Assembly: GCA_015068025.1 (NCBI GenBank)
Contig: SVLH01000015.1
Coordinates: 1 to 45,781, forward strand
Reading direction: 5' to 3'
From: Oscillospiraceae bacterium
Lineage (GTDB): Bacteria; Bacillota; Clostridia; Oscillospirales; Oscillospiraceae
Length of the DNA stretch: 45,781 bases
This document shows positions 32,128-38,928 of this stretch, in pieces. The notes below the pieces were generated by a model, which saw nothing but the letters and a program-made list of their open reading frames with translations, searched no databases and was not told the DNA's origin. Position 1 is the stretch's first letter; every line of letters begins with the position of its first letter. The position numbers were made by a program, and so were the translations under genes.

Positions 32128-32203
32128 TGGAGCTGGTGGACGGATTCGAACCCCCGACCTGCTGATTACAAATCAGCTGCTCTACCAGCTGAGCTACACC
32201 AGC
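32128..32203 (-). tRNA. tRNA-Thr (anticodon TGT)
   Basis: 76 nt with acceptor GCTGGTG/CACCAGC, D arm AGCTCAGCTGGTAGAGC, anticodon stem CTGAT/ATCAG with TGT in the loop, T-arm GGTTCGAATCC, U73 and encoded CCA. Transcribed ahead of tRNA-Tyr. Confidence 0.95.
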
Positions 32204-32227
32204 AAGCTCTGCCCAACAGCAAGGTAC

Positions 32228-32256
32228 ATACTAACAGATACTTTCCTGTTTGTCAA
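32228..32256 (-). promoter_or_regulatory. Promoter of the tRNA-Thr/Tyr operon
   Basis: Minus strand TTGACA (32256-32251), 17-bp spacer, TAGTAT (32233-32228). Its -35 overlaps the -35 of the divergent plus-strand promoter. Confidence 0.8.
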
Positions 32257-32278
32257 CAGATTTTTTCATTCTTATTCT
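32250..32278 (+). promoter_or_regulatory. Promoter of the sigma-like gene pair
   Basis: TTGTCA (32250-32255), 17-bp spacer, TATTCT (32273-32278). It shares its -35 bases with the opposite tRNA promoter. Confidence 0.6.
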
Positions 32279-32296
32279 TTAAGGAGGACACAACCC

Positions 32297-32365
32297 TTGC
32301 ACAGCTTCATTTCTATCCACCCCGCTTCGTTCAGGAAAGGAGACCCCACACATGACCCTGCTTGA
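32297..32365 (+). CDS. Possible 22-codon leader peptide with TTG start
   Basis: AAGGAGG is followed 9 nt later by TTG and an open frame of 22 codons (LHSFISIHPASFRKGDPTHDPA) that ends 11 nt inside the next gene. It could couple translation to the downstream gene or be chance; the strong, otherwise unexplained ribosome site is the only support. Confidence 0.3.
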   Translation: MHSFISIHPASFRKGDPTHDPA

Positions 32366-32585
32366 AATGTCTGTCCAATACGCGGCCAGCGCCGCCGCCC
32401 TCCGGCTGCGGATCGCCGAACTGCGCGCCGCAGAGCGCGCCGCCCCGGACGCTATGACCGCCCGCCAATACAAGGCACGCATCAACGCACTTTTTCCTCT
32501 GCTGCAGGAGGCACGGGAACTGGCCGCGCTGACCGCCCATTACTACGACAGGGGGAATCGCCGTCATGAACAGGACGTGTCTTGA
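32352..32585 (+). CDS. Small helical protein upstream of a sigma-like regulator
   Basis: 77 residues, Ala/Arg/Leu-rich and wholly helical in character (SVQYAASAAALRLRIAELRAAERAAPDAMTARQYKARINAL), probably a coiled coil. No family recognised. AAAGGAG is 9 nt upstream. Its end overlaps the start of the sigma-region-4-like gene by 20 bp, so the two are translated together and may work as a pair, for example as partner or antagonist. Confidence 0.65.
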   Translation: MTLLEMSVQYAASAAALRLRIAELRAAERAAPDAMTARQYKARINALFPLLQEARELAALTAHYYDRGNRRHEQDVS

Positions 32586-32859
32586 CTCTCCTCTGGTGCA
32601 GCAGGCGGAACTGAAACGATGGCTGCAGGAGGACGCGGGAGACAACAGCCAACAGCTGCACCGCCTGCGCCGGAAGCTGCAGCAGGCCAGAGATGCCGAA
32701 CTGACCGACCGGCAGCGCCAGATCCTCTTCATGCGTTACGAGCAGCAGCTCACCCCTGCGCAGATCGCCCGGGAGCTGGGTGTCCACCGCTCCACGGTCT
32801 CGCGCACCCTGCAGCGGGCGCAGAACCGGCTGTACCACTATCTGCAGTACACCCTCTGA
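32566..32859 (+). CDS. Small sigma-70 region 4-like DNA-binding protein
   Basis: 97 residues. The C-terminal half is a sigma region 4-type helix-turn-helix (LTDRQRQILFMRYEQQLTPAQIARELGVHRSTVSRTLQRAQNRLYHYL, residues ~47-95); there is no region 2, so it cannot bind -10 elements as a full sigma factor would. The N-terminal half is a Gln/Arg-rich helix. Proteins of this size occur in clostridial genomes and mobile elements as positive regulators. Target unknown. Confidence 0.75.
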   Translation: MNRTCLDSPLVQQAELKRWLQEDAGDNSQQLHRLRRKLQQARDAELTDRQRQILFMRYEQQLTPAQIARELGVHRSTVSRTLQRAQNRLYHYLQYTL

Positions 32860-32867
32860 TTTTTTTC

Positions 32868-32896
32868 TTGTGGTTTTCCGGTTTCACTCGTATAAT
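32868..32896 (+). promoter_or_regulatory. Promoter of the YitT-family gene
   Basis: TTGTGG (32868-32873), 17-bp spacer, consensus TATAAT (32891-32896). Confidence 0.65.
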
Positions 32897-32943
32897 CAAG
32901 GTATCCGGGCATCCTAATCCATACCGCACAAAGGAGGATTTCC

Positions 32944-33828
32944 ATGCTGTATAATACACTGCATCACCGGTGGCTGCGTCTGGTGGTCGCTTTGGTAGGA
33001 GAGCTGATTATTGCCGTTTCCCTGAACGTTTTCGTCGTTCCGCTGAATATGTACTCCGGCGGCATCATGGGTGTGTGCCAGCTGATCCGTACCCTGCTGA
33101 TGGACTCCCTGGGCATCAGCTTCGGCACCCATGACATCGCAGGTATTCTTTATTTTCTGGTAAACATCCCCATCCTGCTGTACGCCTATAAGCAGTTGGG
33201 CAAAGAACTGGTGGCGAAAACGCTGGTCTGCACGGTGGCCTATTCCTTCTTCTACAGCCTCATTCCCACTCCCGCGCAGCCCATCGTCAGCGATTATCTG
33301 ACCGGCTGCCTGCTGGGCGGCATCCTGACCGGCGTGGGCGGCGGACTGGTTCTGACCTGCGGCTGCAGCAGCGGCGGTCTGGACATCATCGGTCTGTGCC
33401 TGAGCAAGCAGGGCAAGGGCATCACCGTAGGCCGCTTCTCCCTGTTTTTCAACATCTTCCTGTACGCCGCCTGCCTGCTCCTCTTTGTGCCGGAAGTGGC
33501 CATCTATTCCGTGATCTACAACTTCTTCGCCTCCATCGTCATGGATCGGATGCACAAGCAGAACATCAATGTTCAGGCGCTGATCTTCACCCGGGAGGAC
33601 GAAGGCAAGCTGGGTCGCTTCATTATCGAAAAGCTGGATCGCAGCGTCACCTACTGGACCGGCACCGGCGCATACAGCGGCAAAGATGTCCATGTGCTGT
33701 GCGTATGCCTTTCCAAGTACGAGATCGAGGAACTGCTCCACACCGTTCACACCATCGATCCCAATGCGTTCCTGACCGTGCAGGAAGGCACCCGCATCTA
33801 CGGCAACTTTGTCCGCAAGCTGGATTGA
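32944..33828 (+). CDS. YitT-family membrane protein (DUF161 + DUF2179)
   Basis: 294 residues. The first ~190 residues carry five to six TM helices with conserved glycine-rich loops (NVFVVPLNMYSGGIMGVCQLIRTLL; GGILTGVGGGLVLTCGCSSGGLDIIGL). The last ~90 are a cytosolic DUF2179 domain (NVQALIFTREDEGKLGRFIIEKLDRSVTYWTGTGAYSG). Length matches the family. Function is not settled in the family; transport has been suggested. AAAGGAGG precedes the ATG and a strong terminator follows. Confidence 0.9.
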   Translation: MLYNTLHHRWLRLVVALVGELIIAVSLNVFVVPLNMYSGGIMGVCQLIRTLLMDSLGISFGTHDIAGILYFLVNIPILLYAYKQLGKELVAKTLVCTVAYSFFYSLIPTPAQPIVSDYLTGCLLGGILTGVGGGLVLTCGCSSGGLDIIGLCLSKQGKGITVGRFSLFFNIFLYAACLLLFVPEVAIYSVIYNFFASIVMDRMHKQNINVQALIFTREDEGKLGRFIIEKLDRSVTYWTGTGAYSGKDVHVLCVCLSKYEIEELLHTVHTIDPNAFLTVQEGTRIYGNFVRKLD

Positions 33829-33844
33829 CCACATGCAACAGTCA

Positions 33845-33878
33845 CCCCCCGCCTGCCGATGGCAGGCGGGGGGGTTTC
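33845..33878 (+). terminator. Terminator of the YitT gene
   Basis: 13-bp perfect stem CCCCCCGCCTGCC/GGCAGGCGGGGGG with GAT loop and short TTT, 16 nt past the stop. Confidence 0.85.
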
Positions 33879-33880
33879 GC

Positions 33881-34334
33881 GGGTGGAGGCAGCGAGTTCT
33901 GCGAACACGATACTCTCGTTGTAAAAAGAAACCCCATCCGAATGGATGGGGTTTCTTTTTGAAGCGGGCTACGAGGCTCGAACTCGCTTCCCGGCATCCC
34001 GCGAACCGCCTGCGGCAATTCGCAGGAACCCTGCACGCACCTCGAATTTGAAATGCACTTCGTGCATGGGTGGAGGCAGCGAGTTCTGCGAACACGATAC
34101 TTTCATTGTAAAAAGAAACCCCATCCGAATGGATGGGGTTTCTTTTTGGAGCGGGCTACGAGGCTCGAACTCGCTTCCCGGCATCCCGCGAACCGCCTGC
34201 GGCAATTCGCAGGAACCCTGCACGCACCTCGAATTTGAAATGCACTTCGTGCATGGGTGGAGGCAGCGAGTTCTGCGAACACGATACTCTCGTTGTAAAA
34301 AGAAACCCCATCCGAATGGATGGGGTTTCTTTTT
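33881..34334. repeat. 187-bp tandem repeats carrying tRNA-Gly 3' ends and terminators
   Basis: Three units start at about 33881, 34068 and 34255, exactly 187 bp apart and nearly identical. Each carries a terminator hairpin (GAAACCCCATCC / GGATGGGGTTTC; 33923-33960, 34110-34147, 34297-34334) and, on the minus strand in the first two, the T-arm and acceptor end of tRNA-Gly (about 33963-33989 and 34150-34174). In the third unit the tRNA end belongs to the intact tRNA-Gly. The open frames on both strands across this region are by-products of the repeats. Confidence 0.85.
34297..34334 (-). terminator. Terminator of tRNA-Gly
   Basis: Perfect stem GAAACCCCATCC/GGATGGGGTTTC, 4-nt loop, T-run on the minus strand, immediately after the tRNA. 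Two further copies lie in the repeats downstream. Confidence 0.85.
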
Positions 34335-34409
34335 GGAGCGGGCTACGAGGCTCGAACTCGCTACCTCCACCTTGGCAAGGTGGCGCTCTACCAGATGAGC
34401 TAAGCCCGC
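34334..34409 (-). tRNA. tRNA-Gly (anticodon GCC)
   Basis: 76 nt with acceptor GCGGGCT/AGCCCGC, D arm AGCTCATCTGGTAGAGC, anticodon stem CCACC/GGTGG with loop TTGCCAA (GCC), T-arm GAGTTCGAGCCTC, U73 and encoded CCA. Confidence 0.96.
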
Positions 34410-34422
34410 GAGAACAAGGGCT

Positions 34423-34451
34423 ATTCTAACAGGAGTTTTTTTCTTTGTCAA
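34423..34451 (-). promoter_or_regulatory. Promoter of tRNA-Gly
   Basis: Minus strand TTGACA (34451-34446), 17-bp spacer, TAGAAT (34428-34423). Confidence 0.8.
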
Positions 34452-34478
34452 GCCCCTTGTTCCAAAAATTTTTCTGTT

Positions 34479-35216
34479 TTATTGCCCTTCCGGGAGCAGC
34501 GGATTTTCCGGCGCTTCTTCCGTCAGGCCGCCCATCTCCTCCGCCAGCCACGCCTCTACCTGTTCCTCCGTGGGTTGCAGAATAAATTCCAGCAGACCCA
34601 CGGGGCCGTCGGCGGGATAATAATCGATCAGCCAGGGGCTGTCCTCGTCCGTCAATCCCGCTTCTTCCCGCAGTTGCGCCACAGCAGACTCCACGCGCGC
34701 CCGGCCTTCCTGTCCCCAGTAGCCCACGCGGATCGCCAGTTCCGGTTTCTCCTCGTCGATGGCGGCACGGAGCAGACTGTACACCGCCTCCGGACTGGTG
34801 GCATTGGCCACGGCCTGGATCTGCTCCGCCGTGCGGCGGTAGCTGATCTGCACCTGAATTTCGTAATATGCCCGCTGCGTATGGGTCATGGTGGCGGTGA
34901 TGAACTCCACCGCGTAAGCACCCATGGCCGTGTCCTGCCGAACTTCCACAATGGCCTGATCCAGCACATCGGAGACCATCAGATCGTCCTCAAAATTATA
35001 GAGGCGGATGGCAGCCTTTTCCGTGTGCTGGCCGATCAGAAGCAGCAGATCGTTCACGATGTCCTGCCGGGTCTCCGCACGCAGCGTGCCGGCGGCTCCG
35101 CTTTCCCAGAATTTGCTGCTGTGGGGCTCGGCTACGCTGTATTCCCGTTCCAGCAGCGAGGCGCATCCCGTCAGGGACAGCACCGCCAGTACCAGCGCCA
35201 GCAATCGGATCTTCAA
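34479..35216 (-). CDS. Lipoprotein of unknown function, last gene of the parEC operon
   Basis: 245 residues with a TTG start (AGGAGG 7 nt upstream) giving MKIRLLALVLAVLSLTGCASLL, a clear lipobox (LTGC). The mature part is an acidic alpha/beta domain with no motif I know (REYSVAEPHSSKFWES, YYEIQVQISYRRTAEQIQAVAN) and a Glu/Pro-rich tail. It is 29 nt after the LUD gene and probably transcribed with it. The upstream in-frame extension to 35309 overlaps the LUD gene and lacks a start signal. Confidence 0.75.
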   Translation of the reverse strand: MKIRLLALVLAVLSLTGCASLLEREYSVAEPHSSKFWESGAAGTLRAETRQDIVNDLLLLIGQHTEKAAIRLYNFEDDLMVSDVLDQAIVEVRQDTAMGAYAVEFITATMTHTQRAYYEIQVQISYRRTAEQIQAVANATSPEAVYSLLRAAIDEEKPELAIRVGYWGQEGRARVESAVAQLREEAGLTDEDSPWLIDYYPADGPVGLLEFILQPTEEQVEAWLAEEMGGLTEEAPENPLLPEGQ

Positions 35217-35245
35217 GGATACACCTCCTCCCTTTCCACAGGCAA

Positions 35246-35836
35246 TTACATGCCCAAATCCTCGTCTACCAGAACGATTTCCGTTTCCATGCCCATCATG
35301 GGTCCCCACAGAACCACCAATCCCCGGCAGATGCGGTCGGGGCTCTTGCAGTCATAGCAGCGGTCGCCGTTGACGGCGCAGGGCGTCTTTCTGCCCAGGC
35401 GCTGGGCATTCTTGGGCGCAGCAATGTTGCGGGCGCGCCAAAGCGCTTCCTCATAAGTAGGGGCCAGCTTGTTGCGGCCGATGACGATATACACCTTTTC
35501 GTGGCCGTACAGCGTGGAAGCCACGCGGTTGCCTGCGCCATCAATGTTGATGATGTCGCCGTTTTCTGCCAAACCGTTGGCGGAGGTCAGGTAGACCTGC
35601 GCATCCTTGGCCTGTGCGCGGGCGGCGGGACCGTCCACCCAGTGCCAATGGATTTCGTTATGGCTGCTCAAAGGCTCGTACAGGCCCATATCTTTCAGGG
35701 TCATGGAGCCGCCGAAGCCCACGGTCATGCCGTCAATCTCGCCGTTGAGATAGGCGGCAGCCTCCGCACCGGTGGCAAAGACTTTCACTGTGTAACCCCG
35801 CGCCTCCAGATTTTTCTTTACCGTCTCAAATGCCAT
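35246..35836 (-). CDS. LUD-domain protein (LutC/YkgG-like)
   Basis: 196 residues from MAFETVKKNLEARGYTVKVF. The LUD fold is shown by DGMTVGFGGSMTLKDMGLY, AQVYLTSANGLAENGDIINIDGAGNRVAS and VYIVIGRNKLAPTYEEA; a Cys cluster (CAVNGDRCYDCKSPDRICRG) near the C-terminus could hold a metal. LUD proteins are linked to lactate use, but single-domain clostridial members have no fixed role. AAAGGAG 8 nt upstream, 14 nt after parC. Confidence 0.85.
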   Translation of the reverse strand: MAFETVKKNLEARGYTVKVFATGAEAAAYLNGEIDGMTVGFGGSMTLKDMGLYEPLSSHNEIHWHWVDGPAARAQAKDAQVYLTSANGLAENGDIINIDGAGNRVASTLYGHEKVYIVIGRNKLAPTYEEALWRARNIAAPKNAQRLGRKTPCAVNGDRCYDCKSPDRICRGLVVLWGPMMGMETEIVLVDEDLGM

Positions 35837-35850
35837 AAATCGCTCTCCTT

Positions 35851-38097
35851 TCAATCAAGCAGACCGCCGATCTGCTGTTCCTCGGAATCTTCCTGCCGCA
35901 GCAGCGCGCCGGCGGCGGGGATGTTGCGGGCGCGGTAGCGGCTGTGGTTAGTGATGGAGGTCTCCTCCACCGGCTTTGCACTCTCCATCTGATACTTGGG
36001 CTTCATGTTCATCACCGCCACGCCCTGGGTGGCTCGGGTGGTCTTGGGGGCAAGCAGCGCCGTATGGAAGATCAGGCAGCGCGGCTCTGTGGAGTAGACC
36101 GCCAGTTCCCGCTCCTGATCGATGCGGCAGATGCAGCACAGGGGCGCTTTGTCGGAATATGCGCCGGTGAGTTTGCGGCGGTTGGATGTGGTTTTGTAGG
36201 CGGCGATCTCCACACGGGCCGCCTTGCCGTTGGCAAAGAAGAACAGCAGCGAGCCGGAATAGTCGCCCGGCAGCACGGCGTACACCACAGTTTCTCCGGC
36301 ATCCATGCCCAGTTTGGCGGGCAGGTAGTCGCCCAGGACGCTGGCCTTGGTGTCGTCAAACTCGCCCAAACGGGTCTTGTACACCTGACATTTGTCGGTG
36401 AAGAACATGATCTCGGCATTGGAGGTGGTCTCGAAAGTCTGGCGCAGACCGTCGCCTTCCTTGAACTTCTGCTCGCCGCCCATGCGCAGGGACAGGGGCG
36501 TGATCTTTTTGAAGTAGCCCTCTCTGGAAAGGAAGACGTGGACGCCATACTCCTCCACCGCTTCTTCCTCTTTGTATTCCTCGATCTCGTGGCCGTAGAC
36601 GATGGAGGTGTGGCGGGGCTCGCCGTACTTCTTTGCCGCCTCGTTCAGCTCGTCCACGATGATCTTCTTCACCCGCTTGGGGTTATTCAGGGTATCCTCC
36701 AGATCCTCGATCTCGTCCCGCAGGGCGTCGGTCTCCTGCGTCCGCTTGAGGATGTATTCCTTGTTGATGTTGCGCAGCTTGATCTCCGCCACATACTCCG
36801 CCTGCACCTGATCGATGCCGAAACCGATCATCAGGTTGGGGATGACGTCGGCCTCCTCCTCGGTCTCGCGGATGATCTTAATGGCCTTGTCGATGTCCAG
36901 CAGAATGCGCTTGAGACCCTTGAGCAGGTGCAGCTTGTCCTTCTTCTTTTTCAGGACGAAGTAGATGCGGCGGCGAACGGACTCGGTACGCCACGCGCAC
37001 CACTCCTCCAGAATCTGCCGCACACCCAGCACCTGCGGGCTGCCGGCAATGAGGACGTTGAAGTTGCAGGCAAAGGAGTCCTCCAGCGGCGTGGACTTGT
37101 AGAGCTTCGCCATCAGCTTATCGGGGTCGGTGCCCCGCTTGAGGTCGATGGTCAGCTTCAAACCGGAGAGGTCGGTTTCATCGCGCATATCGGCGATTTC
37201 CTTGGCCTTGCCCAGTTTGATCAGTTCCGCTACCTTGTCCAGAATGGCCTCCACGGTGGTGGAATAGGGGATCTCATAGATCTCAATGAGATTTTCCGCC
37301 TTCACGTAGCGGTATTTCGCCCGCACCTTCACGCTGCCCCGGCCGGTATTGTAGATCTCCTGCAGGGCAGCAGGGTCACAGATCAGCTCACCGCCGGTAG
37401 GAAAGTCGGGCGCCAGCAGGGTCTCCGACAGGTCGCAGTCCGGGTTTTTCAGGTAGGCCACCGTGGTGTCGCAGACTTCCTTCAGGTTAAAGCCGCAGAA
37501 CTGGGAGGCCATACCGACCGCGATGCCGCTGTTGGCGGAAACGAGGATATTGGGGAAGGTGGTGGGGAGCAGCGAAGGCTCCTTCATGGTGTTGTCGTAG
37601 TTGTCCACGAAGTCCACGGTGTCGCTGTCGATGTCCCGGAACAACTCGCCGCAGATGGCGGTGAGTTTGGCCTCGGTATAACGGGGCGCCGCCCAGGCCA
37701 TGTCGCGGGAATAGTGCTTGCCGAAGTTGCCCTTGGAGTCCACGAAGGGCGTCAGCAGCGCGCCGTAGCCCTTGGAAAGACGCACCATGGTATCGTAGAT
37801 GGCGGCGTCGCCGTGGGGATTGAGACGCATGGTCTGGCCAACGATGTTGGCAGACTTCGTCCGCGCGCCGGTCATCAGTCCCATCTTGTACATGGTGTAG
37901 AGCAATTTCCGGTGAGACGGCTTGAAGCCGTCGATCTCCGGAATGGCACGGGAGACGATGACCGACATGGCGTAGGGCATATAGTTGGTCTCCAGCGTGT
38001 CGGTGATGGGCTGCTCCACCACCGCGGCCCGCAGACCCATCACGTTGGGGTTATTCACTTTCGGCCGGTTTTCCTCCGGCTGTTTCTTTTTAGCCAT
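35851..38097 (-). CDS. parC: DNA topoisomerase IV subunit A (GyrA/ParC family)
   Basis: 748 residues. The breakage-reunion domain has PYAMSVIVSRAIPEIDGFKPSHRKLLYTM and the catalytic Tyr140 in WAAPRYTEAKL; a long coiled-coil arm follows (KKKKDKLHLLKGLKRILLDIDKAIKIIRETEEEADV) and a C-terminal blade region (~500-720). No strict GyrA box (QRRGGKG) is seen, so ParC is favoured over gyrase A, and the partner ParE is in the same operon. It passes DNA duplexes through each other for decatenation. Confidence 0.9.
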   Translation of the reverse strand: MAKKKQPEENRPKVNNPNVMGLRAAVVEQPITDTLETNYMPYAMSVIVSRAIPEIDGFKPSHRKLLYTMYKMGLMTGARTKSANIVGQTMRLNPHGDAAIYDTMVRLSKGYGALLTPFVDSKGNFGKHYSRDMAWAAPRYTEAKLTAICGELFRDIDSDTVDFVDNYDNTMKEPSLLPTTFPNILVSANSGIAVGMASQFCGFNLKEVCDTTVAYLKNPDCDLSETLLAPDFPTGGELICDPAALQEIYNTGRGSVKVRAKYRYVKAENLIEIYEIPYSTTVEAILDKVAELIKLGKAKEIADMRDETDLSGLKLTIDLKRGTDPDKLMAKLYKSTPLEDSFACNFNVLIAGSPQVLGVRQILEEWCAWRTESVRRRIYFVLKKKKDKLHLLKGLKRILLDIDKAIKIIRETEEEADVIPNLMIGFGIDQVQAEYVAEIKLRNINKEYILKRTQETDALRDEIEDLEDTLNNPKRVKKIIVDELNEAAKKYGEPRHTSIVYGHEIEEYKEEEAVEEYGVHVFLSREGYFKKITPLSLRMGGEQKFKEGDGLRQTFETTSNAEIMFFTDKCQVYKTRLGEFDDTKASVLGDYLPAKLGMDAGETVVYAVLPGDYSGSLLFFFANGKAARVEIAAYKTTSNRRKLTGAYSDKAPLCCICRIDQERELAVYSTEPRCLIFHTALLAPKTTRATQGVAVMNMKPKYQMESAKPVEETSITNHSRYRARNIPAAGALLRQEDSEEQQIGGLLD

Positions 38098-38121
38098 GCT
38101 GTTCCTTTCCGCAGAAAGATC

Positions 38122-38409
38122 TTACTCGTAGCGTTCGATCTTCACTTCGTCCACATACTGCTGTTTCAGGGCGTTGATCTCGCCCATATGGGGCTGGCCC
38201 ATGTGCGTTTCCAGAGCCGCGGCGTCGCGCCAGCGCTCCAGCAGCACCACGGTATCCGGCTTCTCCAGGGACAGATGGTAGTCATACTGCATGCAGCCGT
38301 CCTCGGCGTGGACCTTGGCCTGTGCGCCGCAGTCCTTCACGGCCTTGACAAAGGTCTGTGCCATGCCGGGCTTGCAGGTGTAATAGACATGTAAAATCAG
38401 GTTTTCCAT
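38122..38409 (-). CDS. Antibiotic biosynthesis monooxygenase (ABM)-fold protein
   Basis: 95 residues from MENLILHVYYTCKPGMAQTF. It has the dimeric alpha/beta ABM pattern with GCMQYDYHLSLEKPDTVVLLERWRDAAALETHMGQPHM. Members include quinol monooxygenases and heme-degrading enzymes; small forms like this are often of unknown role. ATG 38409 has TAGGAG 7 nt upstream. It lies between parE and parC with the hotdog gene. Confidence 0.85.
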   Translation of the reverse strand: MENLILHVYYTCKPGMAQTFVKAVKDCGAQAKVHAEDGCMQYDYHLSLEKPDTVVLLERWRDAAALETHMGQPHMGEINALKQQYVDEVKIERYE

Positions 38410-38469
38410 ATCGTTTCTCCTATCCAAACTGTTTTAAAATCAAGAAATGTCCGCCGTTTTCAAATATTT

Positions 38470-38910
38470 TCAGCCGTCAAGCCGCATCTGCTTCATGCGG
38501 CATTGGGTCACCGGCTTCTTTGTTTCGGGATCAGTATAGAAAAATCCACTCATCTGCACCATGCGGCGCCCCAGATGGTCCGGCTTACAGGCAAGCCAAA
38601 ACCGCCCAGTGTCATCAAAGCGCCGCAGGCAGTCTGCCTGCATATCAATGGCTCTCCACTGGTTACTGCCGGTGATTGCCCAGGAGGACAGCGTCAGCAG
38701 CACCTCCATCAGCGCCATTTGTGCCGCTGCCGTCACTATGCCGGAGCTGATCCGCATCCAGGGCATCGGCTCCATGCAAAAAACAACGGTGTTGGTCTCC
38801 TCGTCCACCGATTCCACTTCAGCATTCAAGGCCTCAAACAGGCGCTCGGTTTCCTTCGAGTGCTGCAGCTCCCACTGGATGCGCTGCAGCAGCGTCTTCC
38901 GGTTCTCCAT
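38470..38910 (-). CDS. Hotdog-fold (PaaI/4HBT-like) thioesterase-like protein
   Basis: 146 residues. A probable hotdog helix and strands: ISSGIVTAAAQMALMEVLLTLSSW followed by QWRAIDMQADCLRRF and GRFWLACKPDHLGRRMVQMSGFFYTD. The usual acyl-CoA thioesterase catalytic HGG/Asp residues are not obvious, so activity is uncertain. AGGAGG 8 nt before the ATG; 18 nt after parE. Confidence 0.65.
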   Translation of the reverse strand: MENRKTLLQRIQWELQHSKETERLFEALNAEVESVDEETNTVVFCMEPMPWMRISSGIVTAAAQMALMEVLLTLSSWAITGSNQWRAIDMQADCLRRFDDTGRFWLACKPDHLGRRMVQMSGFFYTDPETKKPVTQCRMKQMRLDG

Positions 38911-38928
38911 TTCTCCAGCCTCCTCTTG

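Noticed and set aside
33881-34334. CRISPR array
   Set aside because: The 187-bp units are near-identical throughout with no short repeat/variable spacer alternation and no cas genes nearby.
33396-34451. Open frames on both strands across the tRNA-Gly repeats
   Set aside because: They are readings through tRNA ends, terminators and repeats (such as the GWGFF..RATRLELA pattern), with no ribosome sites.
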